A stretch of DNA of 51,189 nt from Acidimicrobiia bacterium (GCA_016871315.1 VFZE01000043.1:1-51189), one strand, 5' to 3'; counted from the first letter of the stretch, positions 40,222-49,168 are shown. Numbers and translations are program-made. Notes: generated from the sequence alone by a model not told the origin.

Positions 40222-42081
40222 CTAATTACCCGGGTACCAGCCGCGGTCCCACGGGAAGGCGAAGGTGGGGCGGTTGGCGTAGCGGGTCATCTTGAATTCG
40301 ATGCGGGAGCCGGCGCCGGGTTCCAGGTGCACGGTGAGGGCGGGTCCGGCGATTTGCGTGCTTTTGCCATCCACGGTGGCCGAGTCGAACCGGTGTTCGC
40401 CGTATCCGCCGGCCTGCACGACGATCGTGCGGGGCTCGACGGGGTTGAGGTTGGCCAGGGTGAGAGTGGCGGAATCGGCGGAGAGTTTTTCGACCAGAGC
40501 GCCCGTATCGGCAGGCAGGCCGGCGCGGCGCTCGACAGGATCGAAGTAGCGGAAGCGGCTGTGGAGGACCCAAATGCGGCCGGAGGCGAAGTAGCCGCCC
40601 AGGGTGAGGTTGGTAAGGGCGTTGGTGACGGCGGGGTTGAAGTCGAGCAGATAGTCGGCCAGACGCGTGTCCGCGGTGGTGGGATCGTTGCGGATCTGCT
40701 CCGCTTTGCGGCGAACAGTGGCGAGATCGGCGCGCAGGGCCCTCACCGGGTAGTCGGGCTCTTTCCCTTCGAGGTAGCCTATCCAGCCTTGTGTCGGGAT
40801 GCGCTCGAGATCCTCCCGGTCCTGCGACCAGAGGTAGATTTCGGTGAGGCGGTCGGTGTGCAGATTGGGGGTGAAATGGTACCAGCTGGGCGGGCCGTTG
40901 TGCTTATAGCCGCGCGGGTCGCCGTACATCTGTGGGAGCAGCGTGCTGCCGTTTTCGACTTTCTTTTGGGCGTAGATGTTGTCCATCTGGCGGCGCAGGA
41001 CGTTGACGTAGGATTGGTCTCCGCTAAGCAGGAGAGCGTTGGCGAAGCCGGGCCAAGTAGCATGGTGGAAGTAGTTGCGGTGGGCGATCTGTTCGATTTC
41101 GCCGTCAAAGATGGTGAAGTTCCAACCATAGGTGCCCTTCCACCACTGGCCGTTGTACTCGCCGCCGATTTTCCCGTTCAGGCCGACATTGGAGGGGACA
41201 TTGCCGCCGGCCTCTTCGGCGCGTTGCTTCCATGCGTTGACATATTCGAGAACCCAGTCACGGTACTTGTCTTCGCGCGTGAGCATGTAGGCGTTGAGGC
41301 CGAGGATGGTGGAGGCGAGGTTGAGGAAATTGTCGCCGACGCTGTCGAGGTACTCGTCGCAGTGGGCGAGCATCTTGGGGTAGTAGGCGGCCATGTCGAG
41401 CAGTTTCGAGCGGCCGGCGCGGTTGTGAAGAAGGTGGAAGCTGCCGGGGACGGGATCGCCCACCCAGTCATAGGTTGTGGCCTTGCGCAGCATGGGGCCC
41501 TTACTTCCGTTCCAGATACTTTTGATGACCTTGTTGACCGGGTCGTAGTTGGGAGCCTCGGGATCCTCGTTCATGTACATCCCGGCGAAGCGCTTCATGC
41601 GCTGCCGATAATGCGAGTTGTTGGGGTCCGAGAGGCCCTGCAGCAGGAAGGCGCGCATCCCTTCGGCGGTGTGAAACCAGTCCGACATCGTGATGAATTC
41701 CTTGTAGTAGGCCCCGTTTTCGGCGAGCGGAGTGAGCTTGGTGCGGAGCGCGCCGTACTGCTTCCAGTGGCCTTCCTGGGCCTTCTTGAAAAGGTGGAGG
41801 AGGCTGTCGGAGCCGCCCAGGGCGTGCAGGAGTGTCCAGTTGTAGAAGGTCTCGATGGCGTCGTCGGGGCCGTCTAGCGTGCCCCAGCGGATGGTGTGGA
41901 GCAGGTAGCCGCGTTCGTCGACGTACTTGCCGGCGAAGCGCTCGCAGGCGAGCGAGCTGGACTTGAGCAGTTCGCGCTGGAGCAGGGCCCATTCCGGCGG
42001 GGACATGGGCGTCTTGATGTTAACGGCGGGCTGGGCAAATGCGAGAGAGGAGAGGATCAATACGCTGAGCAAGCGTTTCAT
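40222..42081 (-). CDS. Large secreted protein, probable helical-toroid enzyme
   Basis: A signal peptide (KRLLSVLILSSLAFAQ) is followed by a ~450-residue region rich in aromatic helices, such as GRSKLLDMAAYYPKMLAHCDEYLD and NFLNLASTILGLNAYMLTREDKYRDWVLEYVNAW. This is the pattern of (alpha/alpha) toroids in heparinase/glycoside-hydrolase-like enzymes. A C-terminal beta-sandwich of ~120 residues (ADSATLTLANLNPVEPRTIVV) follows. I cannot place it in a named family; residues such as His/Tyr/Trp in NYFHHATWPGFANALL might be catalytic. The genomic setting with sulfatases and sialidase-like proteins fits extracellular polysaccharide breakdown. It lies 9 bp after the deaminase gene. Confidence 0.6.
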   Translation of the reverse strand: MKRLLSVLILSSLAFAQPAVNIKTPMSPPEWALLQRELLKSSSLACERFAGKYVDERGYLLHTIRWGTLDGPDDAIETFYNWTLLHALGGSDSLLHLFKKAQEGHWKQYGALRTKLTPLAENGAYYKEFITMSDWFHTAEGMRAFLLQGLSDPNNSHYRQRMKRFAGMYMNEDPEAPNYDPVNKVIKSIWNGSKGPMLRKATTYDWVGDPVPGSFHLLHNRAGRSKLLDMAAYYPKMLAHCDEYLDSVGDNFLNLASTILGLNAYMLTREDKYRDWVLEYVNAWKQRAEEAGGNVPSNVGLNGKIGGEYNGQWWKGTYGWNFTIFDGEIEQIAHRNYFHHATWPGFANALLLSGDQSYVNVLRRQMDNIYAQKKVENGSTLLPQMYGDPRGYKHNGPPSWYHFTPNLHTDRLTEIYLWSQDREDLERIPTQGWIGYLEGKEPDYPVRALRADLATVRRKAEQIRNDPTTADTRLADYLLDFNPAVTNALTNLTLGGYFASGRIWVLHSRFRYFDPVERRAGLPADTGALVEKLSADSATLTLANLNPVEPRTIVVQAGGYGEHRFDSATVDGKSTQIAGPALTVHLEPGAGSRIEFKMTRYANRPTFAFPWDRGWYPGN

Positions 42082-42090
42082 GGAGACCTC

Positions 42091-42549
42091 CTAAACACGG
42101 CGGACTTTGACGCCGGCTTCGTCGAAGAGAACTTCGACGAGGCCGAAGTGCTCATCATAATACTGGCTGGAATACTGGCTCATGCGCTCGGCGGAGACGA
42201 CCACTTCGCGGATGCCGGCCTGAACGATGGCGCGGGCGCAATCCATGCAGGGCATGATTTCCACGTAGATGGTGCAGTCCTCGGTGGCAGTGCCGGCGCG
42301 GGCGGCGTTGCAGATGGCGTTGCGTTCGGCATGCTCGATCCAGAGGTATTTGTGGGGGCGCTGATGGCGCTCCGGAACGTCGTCGCGGATGCCGCGGGGG
42401 AAGGAGTTGTAGCCGGTGGAGCGGATTTCGCGCGCGGGTCCTGCAATGACGCAGCCGATTTGGGTGTTAGGGTCCTTGCTGCGCGCGGCGACGACCTGGC
42501 AGATCTTCAAGTAGTATTCGTCCCAATTGGGGATGATGCGTGAGGACAT
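42091..42549 (-). CDS. dCMP deaminase-family protein
   Basis: Zn-dependent cytidine deaminase fold of 152 aa: N-terminal YYLKICQVVAARSKDPNTQIGCVI, active site IEHAERNAICNAARAG (His and catalytic Glu), and the two zinc Cys in MPCMDCARAIVQAGI. The YNSFPRG segment fits ComEB-like dCMP deaminases. It converts dCMP to dUMP, an entry point for dTMP supply. Its neighbour downstream is the large secreted protein, 9 bp away, an unexpected pairing. Confidence 0.88.
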   Translation of the reverse strand: MSSRIIPNWDEYYLKICQVVAARSKDPNTQIGCVIAGPAREIRSTGYNSFPRGIRDDVPERHQRPHKYLWIEHAERNAICNAARAGTATEDCTIYVEIMPCMDCARAIVQAGIREVVVSAERMSQYSSQYYDEHFGLVEVLFDEAGVKVRRV

Positions 42550-42631
42550 GAGGATTCTCGATTATATCGGGACTTCTGTTAAGAGACACGGATGAACACG
42601 GGTTTCGGTAGAGGCACTGGGCGGCACGCGG

Positions 42632-44359
42632 TCAGGCGGTCGCGGCGCGGGCGGCGAATATCAACAGCGGGTGAGCAGCGGCGATTTGCTGGCGTTGGCG
42701 TGCGTGATCGAGAACGGTGGCGAATTCCGGTTGATTGCGGATGGGGTCGAGCCAGGGGTCGGCGGCGAGGGCGGGGTAACAGCAGTGGCCGCCGGTGATG
42801 ACGCGCTGGAGCAGGGCCAATGAATCTGCGGGTTGGTTGAGATGGGCCAGATGACGGGCCAGGTAGAGCAGGGCTTCCGGATCGCTGAAGCCGGAATCGA
42901 CGATGCGGGTGATTGCGGCGGCACAAGCGCCGGCATCGCCTTCGATCCAGCAGCGGGCCGCGACGATGAAATCGCGCATGCGGGTCTTGACTTTTTCTTC
43001 CAGGGCGCCGAGGACGGGTAATGCTTCCTGGCCGCGGCCCAGCTCGGCGAGCGACATGGCCACGACATAGGGATTGTCCTCCAGACGCGTGGAGGCGACC
43101 CGGGCATAGTCGCGCTGTAGGAACCAGGTGTGGGCGACGCTGGTGCGGATCTTGGAATCGAGAGCGGCGGCCCGTGCGTATGCGGCCGCGGATTCGGCCA
43201 GGAGGCCGCAGTAGCGCAGCGGGCTGATGAGGGCGGCGAAGATTTCCGGGTCAGTTGCCTTCTCCGCGCGTGGCAGCAGCCGGGCCAAGGCGTCGCCGGC
43301 GCGGCCGGTATCTACTTCCAGCTGCGCGTAGAATTTATGGCCGATGGCGAGGTCGGGATTGAGATCCAGGGCCTGGCGGAAGGCGGCTTCGGCATACCGC
43401 AGGCCCTCGGCCGAGCCGGAGGGAAGGTACTTGGCCATGACATGATGGATGCGGCCAAGGCGCGCCCAAGCCGGCGCATAGACGGGGTCTGCGGCGACGC
43501 AGCGGAGGTAGAGATCGCGTGCGGACTCCCACTGCTTCGGATCGTTGCTGAACTGGTTGGCGCGGAGGTAATACTCGTAGGCGGCCGGGTCGGCAGGAAC
43601 GTCGCGGCGGAGCGTGCGCTGCTCGGTGGCGGAGAGGGGCAGCGAGAGGGAACTGATGACGCGCTCGGTGAGTTCGTCGTGTAGGCGGAAGACGTCGTCG
43701 ATGGAAATCTGGGTGGAGTGGGACCAGAGTAGGGTCCCGCTGGCGGCTTCGGTGAGCTGGATGGCGGCGCGGATTTCTTCCCCGGCCGATAGTAGCGTGC
43801 CGGTGACGATGAGATCGACCTCAGTCTCGGCGGCGATGGTTTTCAGATCTTGAGAGCCGGAGGCATAAGGGGCAGCCGCGAGGCTGGAGCGCACGATAAG
43901 GCAGTTCAAGACGGAGAGCGAAGTGGTAAGCGCGTCCGGGAGGCTGAAGGCGAGAAAGTCCTTGCCTGGATCGGGACGGAGCATACGGAACGGCAGAACG
44001 ATGAGACGTCTGACGTCGTTCGGCGCGGACGCGGAGGTTTCCACCGGAATGAGGAAACGGTATCCGCGGCGGGGCAAGGTCTCGATGAAGCGGGGCGAGT
44101 CGGCGTTATCGCCGAGCGCCTTGCGGATCTCGCGGATGCAGAAATTGAGGCCCTGCTCGAAATCGACGAAGGAGTCGCACCAGACCCGCTCCCGGATATC
44201 AGCTCGGGTAAGAACCTCGCCGGCGTGGGAAACAAGCAGTTCCAGCACCTTGAATGGCTGTGGCGGGAGCTTCACGCGCGCGCCGCCGCGGCGCAGCTCG
44301 CAGGCCGCGGTATCCAGCTCAAACTCAGCGAATCTAAAGATCCTACCGGGTTCGCTCAT
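42632..44359 (-). CDS. Winged-helix TPR transcriptional regulator
   Basis: The N-terminal 105 residues are an OmpR/CadC-type winged helix: FAEFELDTAACELRRGGARVKLPPQPFKVLELLV, HAGEVLTRADIRERVWCDSFVDFEQGLNFCIREIRKALGD and the FIETLPRRGYRFL wing. A middle adenylate-cyclase-associated-like block follows (RRLIVLPFRMLRPDPGKDFLAFSLPDALTTSLS), then TPR repeats to the end. No transmembrane helix is visible, so it is cytoplasmic. Such proteins are abundant in Acidobacteria. It is divergent from the peroxiredoxin gene, 132 bp away, and could regulate it. Confidence 0.85.
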   Translation of the reverse strand: MSEPGRIFRFAEFELDTAACELRRGGARVKLPPQPFKVLELLVSHAGEVLTRADIRERVWCDSFVDFEQGLNFCIREIRKALGDNADSPRFIETLPRRGYRFLIPVETSASAPNDVRRLIVLPFRMLRPDPGKDFLAFSLPDALTTSLSVLNCLIVRSSLAAAPYASGSQDLKTIAAETEVDLIVTGTLLSAGEEIRAAIQLTEAASGTLLWSHSTQISIDDVFRLHDELTERVISSLSLPLSATEQRTLRRDVPADPAAYEYYLRANQFSNDPKQWESARDLYLRCVAADPVYAPAWARLGRIHHVMAKYLPSGSAEGLRYAEAAFRQALDLNPDLAIGHKFYAQLEVDTGRAGDALARLLPRAEKATDPEIFAALISPLRYCGLLAESAAAYARAAALDSKIRTSVAHTWFLQRDYARVASTRLEDNPYVVAMSLAELGRGQEALPVLGALEEKVKTRMRDFIVAARCWIEGDAGACAAAITRIVDSGFSDPEALLYLARHLAHLNQPADSLALLQRVITGGHCCYPALAADPWLDPIRNQPEFATVLDHARQRQQIAAAHPLLIFAARAATA

Positions 44360-44406
44360 CGAAAACTCAGAAGCCGCTCAGGCAGCGTCCATGGAAGCTC
44401 CGAACG

Positions 44407-44421
44407 ACTTGGGGTACAAGT
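44407..44421. promoter_or_regulatory. Inverted repeat in the divergent promoter region
   Basis: ACTTG (44407-44411) and CAAGT (44417-44421) are separated by 5 bases, in the 132-bp gap between the wHTH-TPR gene and the peroxiredoxin gene. It may be an operator; the evidence is only the symmetry. A good ribosome site (AAAGAGGAGA) precedes the peroxiredoxin ATG. Confidence 0.3.
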
Positions 44422-44491
44422 AATCATAGCAGCGGGGACATGATCTGAGGAGCCGCCGCAATCTGGAAACCAAAGAAAGAGGAGACACAAG

Positions 44492-45151
44492 ATGACACTA
44501 AGAATTAACGACATGGCGCCGGACTTCGAGGCACAGACCACGCAAGGTCCGATTCGCTTTCACGAATGGCTGGGCAATGGCTGGGGCGTGCTGTTTTCCC
44601 ACCCCAAGGACTTCACCCCCGTCTGCACCACCGAGCTGGGCTACATGGCGGGTCTGGCAGGGGAGTTCGAGAAGCGGAACTGCAAGATCATCGGCCTGAG
44701 CGTGGACGCCGTGGGCGATCACTCCAAGTGGGCCGCCGATATCGAGAGAACGCAGGGCCACGCGGTGAACTACCCGATGATCGGCGACTCGGATCTCAAG
44801 GTCGCGCAGCTCTACGGGATGCTGCCGGCGGAGGCGGGCGACAGTTGCGCCGGACGCACCGCGGCCGACAACGCCACCGTCCGGACGGTGTTCGTGATCG
44901 GGCCGGACAAGAAGATCAAGCTGATGCTCGTCTATCCGATGACGACCGGGCGCAATTTCGATGAGGTGCTGCGGGTGCTGGATTCGATGCAGCTGACGGC
45001 GAAGCACCAGGTGGCGACGCCGGTGAACTGGAAGCCCGGCGGCGATGTGATTATCGTGCCGGCGGTCTCCGATGACGACGCGCGGAAGAAGTATCCGGAC
45101 GGCTGGAAGCAGGTGCTGCCGTATATGCGCGTGGTGCCCCAGCCGAAGTAG
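44492..45151 (+). CDS. 1-Cys peroxiredoxin (Prx6 type)
   Basis: The peroxidatic Cys45 lies in SHPKDFTPVCTTELG, with Thr and the distal Arg in NATVRTVFVI. The C-terminal ~70 residues (VNWKPGGDVIIVPAVSDDDARKKYPDGW) are the extended Prx6 domain. 219 aa. Reduces hydrogen peroxide and alkyl hydroperoxides; the resolving thiol is external. It lies 23 bp before the persulfide dioxygenase gene, and both share near-neutral base skew, unlike the neighbours. Together they suggest defence against reactive oxygen or sulfur species. Confidence 0.93.
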   Translation: MTLRINDMAPDFEAQTTQGPIRFHEWLGNGWGVLFSHPKDFTPVCTTELGYMAGLAGEFEKRNCKIIGLSVDAVGDHSKWAADIERTQGHAVNYPMIGDSDLKVAQLYGMLPAEAGDSCAGRTAADNATVRTVFVIGPDKKIKLMLVYPMTTGRNFDEVLRVLDSMQLTAKHQVATPVNWKPGGDVIIVPAVSDDDARKKYPDGWKQVLPYMRVVPQPK

Positions 45152-45174
45152 GCCGAGAACGAGGAGAACTAGGC

Positions 45175-46608
45175 ATGGAAGCGGTCAAGGTGGAACGGTT
45201 CTATCTGGGATGTCTGGCGCACGCCTCCTACATGATTGGATCCGAAGGCGTGGCGGCGGTAATCGACCCACAGCGTGACGTGGACATCTATCTGGAGACG
45301 GCCGCGCGTGAAGGATGGAAGATCCAGCACGTGATCGAGACGCATGTCCATGCCGACTTCGTTTCGGGCCATTGCGAACTGGCCGAGCGCACCGGAGCAC
45401 GCATCTACCTGGGTGGGGGGTCCGGAGCGGAGTTTCCCCACGTGGCGGTACAGGATGGGGAGCTGCTGGAGTTCGGCCAGTGCAGCCTGCGGTTCCTGGC
45501 GACTCCCGGACACACCATCGAGAGCATCTGCGTTGTGCTGCGTGACCTCTCGCAGCCGGACCGTCCGGCTCGCGTCTTCACCGGAGATACCCTCTTCGTG
45601 GGAGACGTGGGCCGGCCCGATCTGTCGCCGGAGCACACCCCGCGCCAGCTCGCCCAGATGCTGTACCGCAGCCTGCATGAAAAGCTCCTGACCCTTCCCG
45701 ACGATACCGAGGTGCTCCCGGCGCATGGCGCGGGGTCGCTTTGCGGGCGGCAGATGAGTGCCGAGAGCTCGTCGACGATCGGCAGGCAGCGGCAGACCAA
45801 TTACGCCCTGCTGGCGCCCTCCAGCGAGGAGTTTGTTCAACTGCTCACCGACAATCTGCCCGCGCGTCCGGAGTATTTCGCCCGCGACGCGGACTTGAAC
45901 CGGCGCGGGGCGTCCGCTTTAGCCGAGCTGCCTTCGCTCCCGGACCTCTCCGCGCCGGAAGTCTTGAAGATGCAGAATGAGGGAGCGATCGTCGTGGACA
46001 CGCGTCCGGCGATGCAGTTCGCCGTGGCGCACGTGCCTGGCTCCGTGCACATCGCGCTAACGGGACAGTATGCTTCCTGGGCGGCGCGGATTCTCGGGCT
46101 GGATACGCCGCTGATCATCGCCGGAGAGGATCCGGAGCATGTGCTGGAGTCGCAGATGCGCCTGGCGCGCGTGGGGATTGAGAACGTGGTGGGGTACCTG
46201 GCCGACGGCATCGCGGGCTGGATCCGGAACGGCTTCCAGCTCGATTATATTCCGCAGTTGACGGTACAGGAATTCGTGGAGCTCCGCGAACAGGAGCCGG
46301 AGAGGATCGCTCTGCTCGATGTGCGGGAAATGGCCGAAATCGCCGGCGGGGTAATCGAGAACTCGCGGTGCATCCCGCTCGGCAAGCTGGCGTCGAGCCT
46401 CAACGAATTAGACCGCGGGAAGCTTTTCGTGGTTCACTGCAAGGGCGGATATCGCAGTTCCGTTGCCACCAGCATCTTGCGCCGCGCCGGCTTTCGTGAC
46501 ATTGCGAACCTCATCGGGGGTTTTGATGCGTGGAAGACGGCTGGGTTGCCTACGTGCGAAATTAGGCCGCCGATCAGCGTCGATGAAACCGCGTCTGGGC
46601 GCGGCTGA
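45175..46608 (+). CDS. Persulfide dioxygenase with two rhodanese domains
   Basis: Residues 1-~240 are a metallo-beta-lactamase-fold glyoxalase II-like domain with the iron/zinc motif THVHADFVSGH, LATPGHTIESICVVL, FTGDTLFVGDVGRPDLS and PAHGAGSLCG. Two rhodanese-like domains follow. The first (~265-355) lacks the catalytic Cys (LIIAGEDPEH in its place), so it is structural. The second (~365-460) has HCKGGYRSS with Cys. This architecture is that of ETHE1/Blh-type persulfide dioxygenase fusions, oxidising glutathione persulfide to sulfite. The terminal tail is short. It is downstream of the peroxiredoxin in the same operon. Confidence 0.9.
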   Translation: MEAVKVERFYLGCLAHASYMIGSEGVAAVIDPQRDVDIYLETAAREGWKIQHVIETHVHADFVSGHCELAERTGARIYLGGGSGAEFPHVAVQDGELLEFGQCSLRFLATPGHTIESICVVLRDLSQPDRPARVFTGDTLFVGDVGRPDLSPEHTPRQLAQMLYRSLHEKLLTLPDDTEVLPAHGAGSLCGRQMSAESSSTIGRQRQTNYALLAPSSEEFVQLLTDNLPARPEYFARDADLNRRGASALAELPSLPDLSAPEVLKMQNEGAIVVDTRPAMQFAVAHVPGSVHIALTGQYASWAARILGLDTPLIIAGEDPEHVLESQMRLARVGIENVVGYLADGIAGWIRNGFQLDYIPQLTVQEFVELREQEPERIALLDVREMAEIAGGVIENSRCIPLGKLASSLNELDRGKLFVVHCKGGYRSSVATSILRRAGFRDIANLIGGFDAWKTAGLPTCEIRPPISVDETASGRG

Positions 46609-46628
46609 AGGCTCGCTCGTTCCCCCGC

Positions 46629-47294
46629 CTACGAATTCGCCGCCATATCCCGGCGTGCCTGCGCGACGATTGCCAAGTACTGCCGCGCGCGTTCCTCGAT
46701 TAGGTCGTACCGGTTATCTCTGATCAGCGTCGCATCCACCAGTTCGCCGCCGACAGCCACCGCGCACGCTCCAGCTTTCAAAAACTCTGCCGTCGTCTCC
46801 AAGTTCACTCCGCCTGTCGGAATCATCTCAATCTGCGGGAATGGCCCGCGCAGCGCTTTGATGTACTTCGGTCCGCCTACGTTGCCGCACGGGAACACCT
46901 TCACCACGTCGGCGCCCGCCTCCCATGCCGTCAACACCTCGGTGGGTGTCAGGGCGCCGGGACAGATCACCTTCGAATACCGCCTCGCCATCTCGATCGT
47001 CGACTGCCGCAGCGACGGCGTCACGAAAAACTCCGCTCCCGCCAGCATGCAGTTGCGCGCCGTTTCCGGATCCAGCACCGTCCCCGCTCCCAATACAATC
47101 TTGTCTCCGAATGCGTCTGCCACGCGCTCCAGCGCCCGCAGCGCTCCCGGCACCGTCATCGTGATCTCCGCCGCGCGGATCCCGCCTTGATAGATCGCCT
47201 CAATCGCCCTCACCGCCGTTTCCATACTCGCCGTCCGAACCACCGGAACAATGCCGATATCAATGATCGAATGAAGTATCTGCTGTTTGGTCAT
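46629..47294 (-). CDS. eda: KDPG/KHG aldolase
   Basis: Class I aldolase of the Entner-Doudoroff and uronate pathways, splitting 2-keto-3-deoxy-6-phosphogluconate into pyruvate and G3P. The TIM barrel shows AAEITMTVPGALRAL with the catalytic Glu, LGAGTVLDPETARNC, the Schiff-base Lys in DVVKVFPCGNVGG, and the phosphate site IPTGGVNLE. 221 aa, full length. Functionally it fits with the exported mannonate-dehydratase-like gene at 6533 (product KDG) and the tagatose-bisphosphate aldolase gene nearby. Convergent with the persulfide dioxygenase gene, 20 bp apart. Confidence 0.92.
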   Translation of the reverse strand: MTKQQILHSIIDIGIVPVVRTASMETAVRAIEAIYQGGIRAAEITMTVPGALRALERVADAFGDKIVLGAGTVLDPETARNCMLAGAEFFVTPSLRQSTIEMARRYSKVICPGALTPTEVLTAWEAGADVVKVFPCGNVGGPKYIKALRGPFPQIEMIPTGGVNLETTAEFLKAGACAVAVGGELVDATLIRDNRYDLIEERARQYLAIVAQARRDMAANS

Positions 47295-47306
47295 ATCTCT
47301 ACGATT

Positions 47307-48602
47307 TTATGCGAGTCGCTGCCCGGCAAGCTCAACCGCCACCGGATCGTTGATCCGCCTGCCCCAATCCCGCATCATCCCCGCCAATTCGCGGATTTTT
47401 CCGCGGGCGGCCGGTTGCAGTGATTGGTCCGCCTGCTCTCCCGGATCATCGGCCAAGCTGAACAACTCGATCCCCGCCGCCGGCGGGGCCTCCCTACCGC
47501 GAAACCGCCGCAGGATCAACTTCCATTCCCGCATCCGCACCATCCGCTCATCGTGCGGCCCGCCCATCAGCTTCGGCTGCGTCACGTTCTGCTGGAACAC
47601 CGGCTCGCTCCAGCCCAGCTTGCCATCCAGAATCTGCCGGAACCGGCTCCGCGCCTGCACGGCGGAAGGAACCCGGATCCCACCCGCCTCCAGCATCGTC
47701 GGCATCAAATCCATTGTCGACACTCCGCCCTCAAACACCTTGCCCGCCGGCAGCCGGTCTGGGTACCGGATCAGCATCGGCACCCGCGCGCTGTCCTCAT
47801 AACACACACGCTTGTTCGAACTCAGCAGCCTCCGCCCGAACGTCTCCCCGTGATCCGACGTGAAAATCACCATCGTTCGCGGACCCAGTCCGCGCTTTTC
47901 CAGCGCATCCAGCAGCCTTCCTACGCAGTGATCTATCGCCGTGCACGCCGCATAATACTCCGCCGGCTCCAGCGGCCCGCCCGCGTGCATCTTCACGAAT
48001 CGCGCCGGCGGAACATAAGGCGTGTGCGGCGGATAGTAACTCACCGTCAGCGCGAACGGCCGGTTCGCGTTCCGCTCCATAAACCCGATCGCTTCGTCCG
48101 TCTCCACATCGGACCGGTAGGGCGACTCGTCACGCGCCCCCAGCCAGTGGCTCAGCTGCGAGTTGTACCCGTTCCAAAAATCGAACACCTCCGGATTCTT
48201 TTCTCCCAGATGCCATTTGCCGATGTAGCCGGTGTGATAACCTGCCTCCCGCAAAAGACCCGGATAGTGCGGCGTCAGCCGGTACCGCTTGTCCGTGAAC
48301 ACCGTGTCCACGCCATACACGTTATCGGTCAGCCCGTGGGTCGTGGGATAAACACTGGTCAGCAGGCTCGCGCGCGACGGCGTGCACACCGCCTGCGGCA
48401 CATACGCGCTTGCAAACCGCACTCCCCCGCTCGCCAGCTTATCCAGATTCGGCGTGATCGTCTGTTTGTTCCCATCCGCCCCCAGCGCGTCGCCCCGAAA
48501 CTGATCCGCCAGGATGAACAGAAAGTTCGGCCGCTCCGCCGATTTCGCCACCGTTCCGCCCATCCCCCCGGCCAGCACACTCAGCGCTTCTCTTCGGTTC
48601 AT
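47307..48602 (-). CDS. Exported sulfatase (type I)
   Basis: A Tat-like start (MNRREALSVLAGGMGGTVA), a metal site FLFILADQFRGDALG, the formylglycine signature C-T-P-S-R at 73-77, GKWHLGEKNPEVFDF, and the second metal site VIFTSDHGETFG. 431 aa. Hydrolyses sulfate esters outside the cytoplasm. It is 12 bp after the eda start region on the same strand, so the two may be co-transcribed (sulfatase first). It is only distantly similar to the sulfatase at 23257, with a different active-site environment, implying different substrates. Confidence 0.9.
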   Translation of the reverse strand: MNRREALSVLAGGMGGTVAKSAERPNFLFILADQFRGDALGADGNKQTITPNLDKLASGGVRFASAYVPQAVCTPSRASLLTSVYPTTHGLTDNVYGVDTVFTDKRYRLTPHYPGLLREAGYHTGYIGKWHLGEKNPEVFDFWNGYNSQLSHWLGARDESPYRSDVETDEAIGFMERNANRPFALTVSYYPPHTPYVPPARFVKMHAGGPLEPAEYYAACTAIDHCVGRLLDALEKRGLGPRTMVIFTSDHGETFGRRLLSSNKRVCYEDSARVPMLIRYPDRLPAGKVFEGGVSTMDLMPTMLEAGGIRVPSAVQARSRFRQILDGKLGWSEPVFQQNVTQPKLMGGPHDERMVRMREWKLILRRFRGREAPPAAGIELFSLADDPGEQADQSLQPAARGKIRELAGMMRDWGRRINDPVAVELAGQRLA

Positions 48603-48622
48603 GACTCTCCCCTGAAGAAAGA

Positions 48623-49132
48623 CTACTCAGTGAAGATATCAGCCAACGGAACCTCGATGCGTCCATCCTTTGACCGCACCACCGGCTCCTTCACCTCATG
48701 CGCTCCCTCGGCCGTGTATATCCAGACCTTCCGGCTCCGTGGATTCCACACCCACACTTCCGGAACCCCAAAACGCAGGTAATCGTCGATCCGCTCCTGC
48801 ATCTCCCCCATCGTGTCGGACCGCGAAAGGATCTCGATGCACAGTACGGGCGGATGCGTGATGATTTGCCCCTCCGGACTCTCTCGATCCACCACGCAGA
48901 TGTCCGGGACACGAAAGCGGTCAGGGTTAACCTGCACTCGTTGCTCCACCAGAACGATTGCTTGGAGCATCTTGCTCCGCCTGTTCAGCCAGGTACTCAG
49001 ATCCGTCTGCGGCCTGCTATGATCCCGTTCCCCCATGTTGCACTCCAGGAGAACACCGGACAGGTACTCCTTGTCAGGCCGGTATGTCGACGCAAGGTAC
49101 TCCTCGACGCTGATGAGAGTCGTGGCGCCCAT
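48623..49132 (-). CDS. Uma2-family (DUF820) endonuclease-fold protein
   Basis: A PD-(D/E)XK-like fold of 169 aa. Features: the SVEEYLASTYRPDKEYLSGV start with a conserved YxxD, the catalytic-core VPDICVVDRE, PPVLCIEILSRSD (the E-x-L/S pattern), and MGEMQERIDDYLRFGVPEVWVWN with the R-x5-Y-x-x-x-G-V motif. The family is widespread, expanded in cyanobacteria and Acidobacteria, with unproven nuclease function. No partner gene is obvious. It lies 20 bp upstream of the sulfatase gene on the same strand. Confidence 0.85.
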   Translation of the reverse strand: MGATTLISVEEYLASTYRPDKEYLSGVLLECNMGERDHSRPQTDLSTWLNRRSKMLQAIVLVEQRVQVNPDRFRVPDICVVDRESPEGQIITHPPVLCIEILSRSDTMGEMQERIDDYLRFGVPEVWVWNPRSRKVWIYTAEGAHEVKEPVVRSKDGRIEVPLADIFTE

Positions 49133-49168
49133 GACCTCAATCTATCGCAACGGATGGGATGATACAAC

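Noticed and set aside
40165-41877. Plus-strand frame of 570 codons
   Set aside because: It is antisense to the secreted 619-aa gene, which has a signal peptide and a ribosome site; the plus-strand product has no recognisable domain.
44492-45151. Typical 2-Cys AhpC
   Set aside because: The extended C-terminal domain and the lack of a resolving Cys in the VCP position fit the 1-Cys Prx6 type.
45175-46608. Beta-lactamase or plain glyoxalase II
   Set aside because: Two rhodanese-like domains follow the metallo-fold and the motif order matches persulfide dioxygenase fusions.
47424-48782. Plus-strand frame of 452 codons
   Set aside because: It is antisense to the sulfatase that carries the CTPSR signature; its product is Arg/His/Pro-rich without motif.
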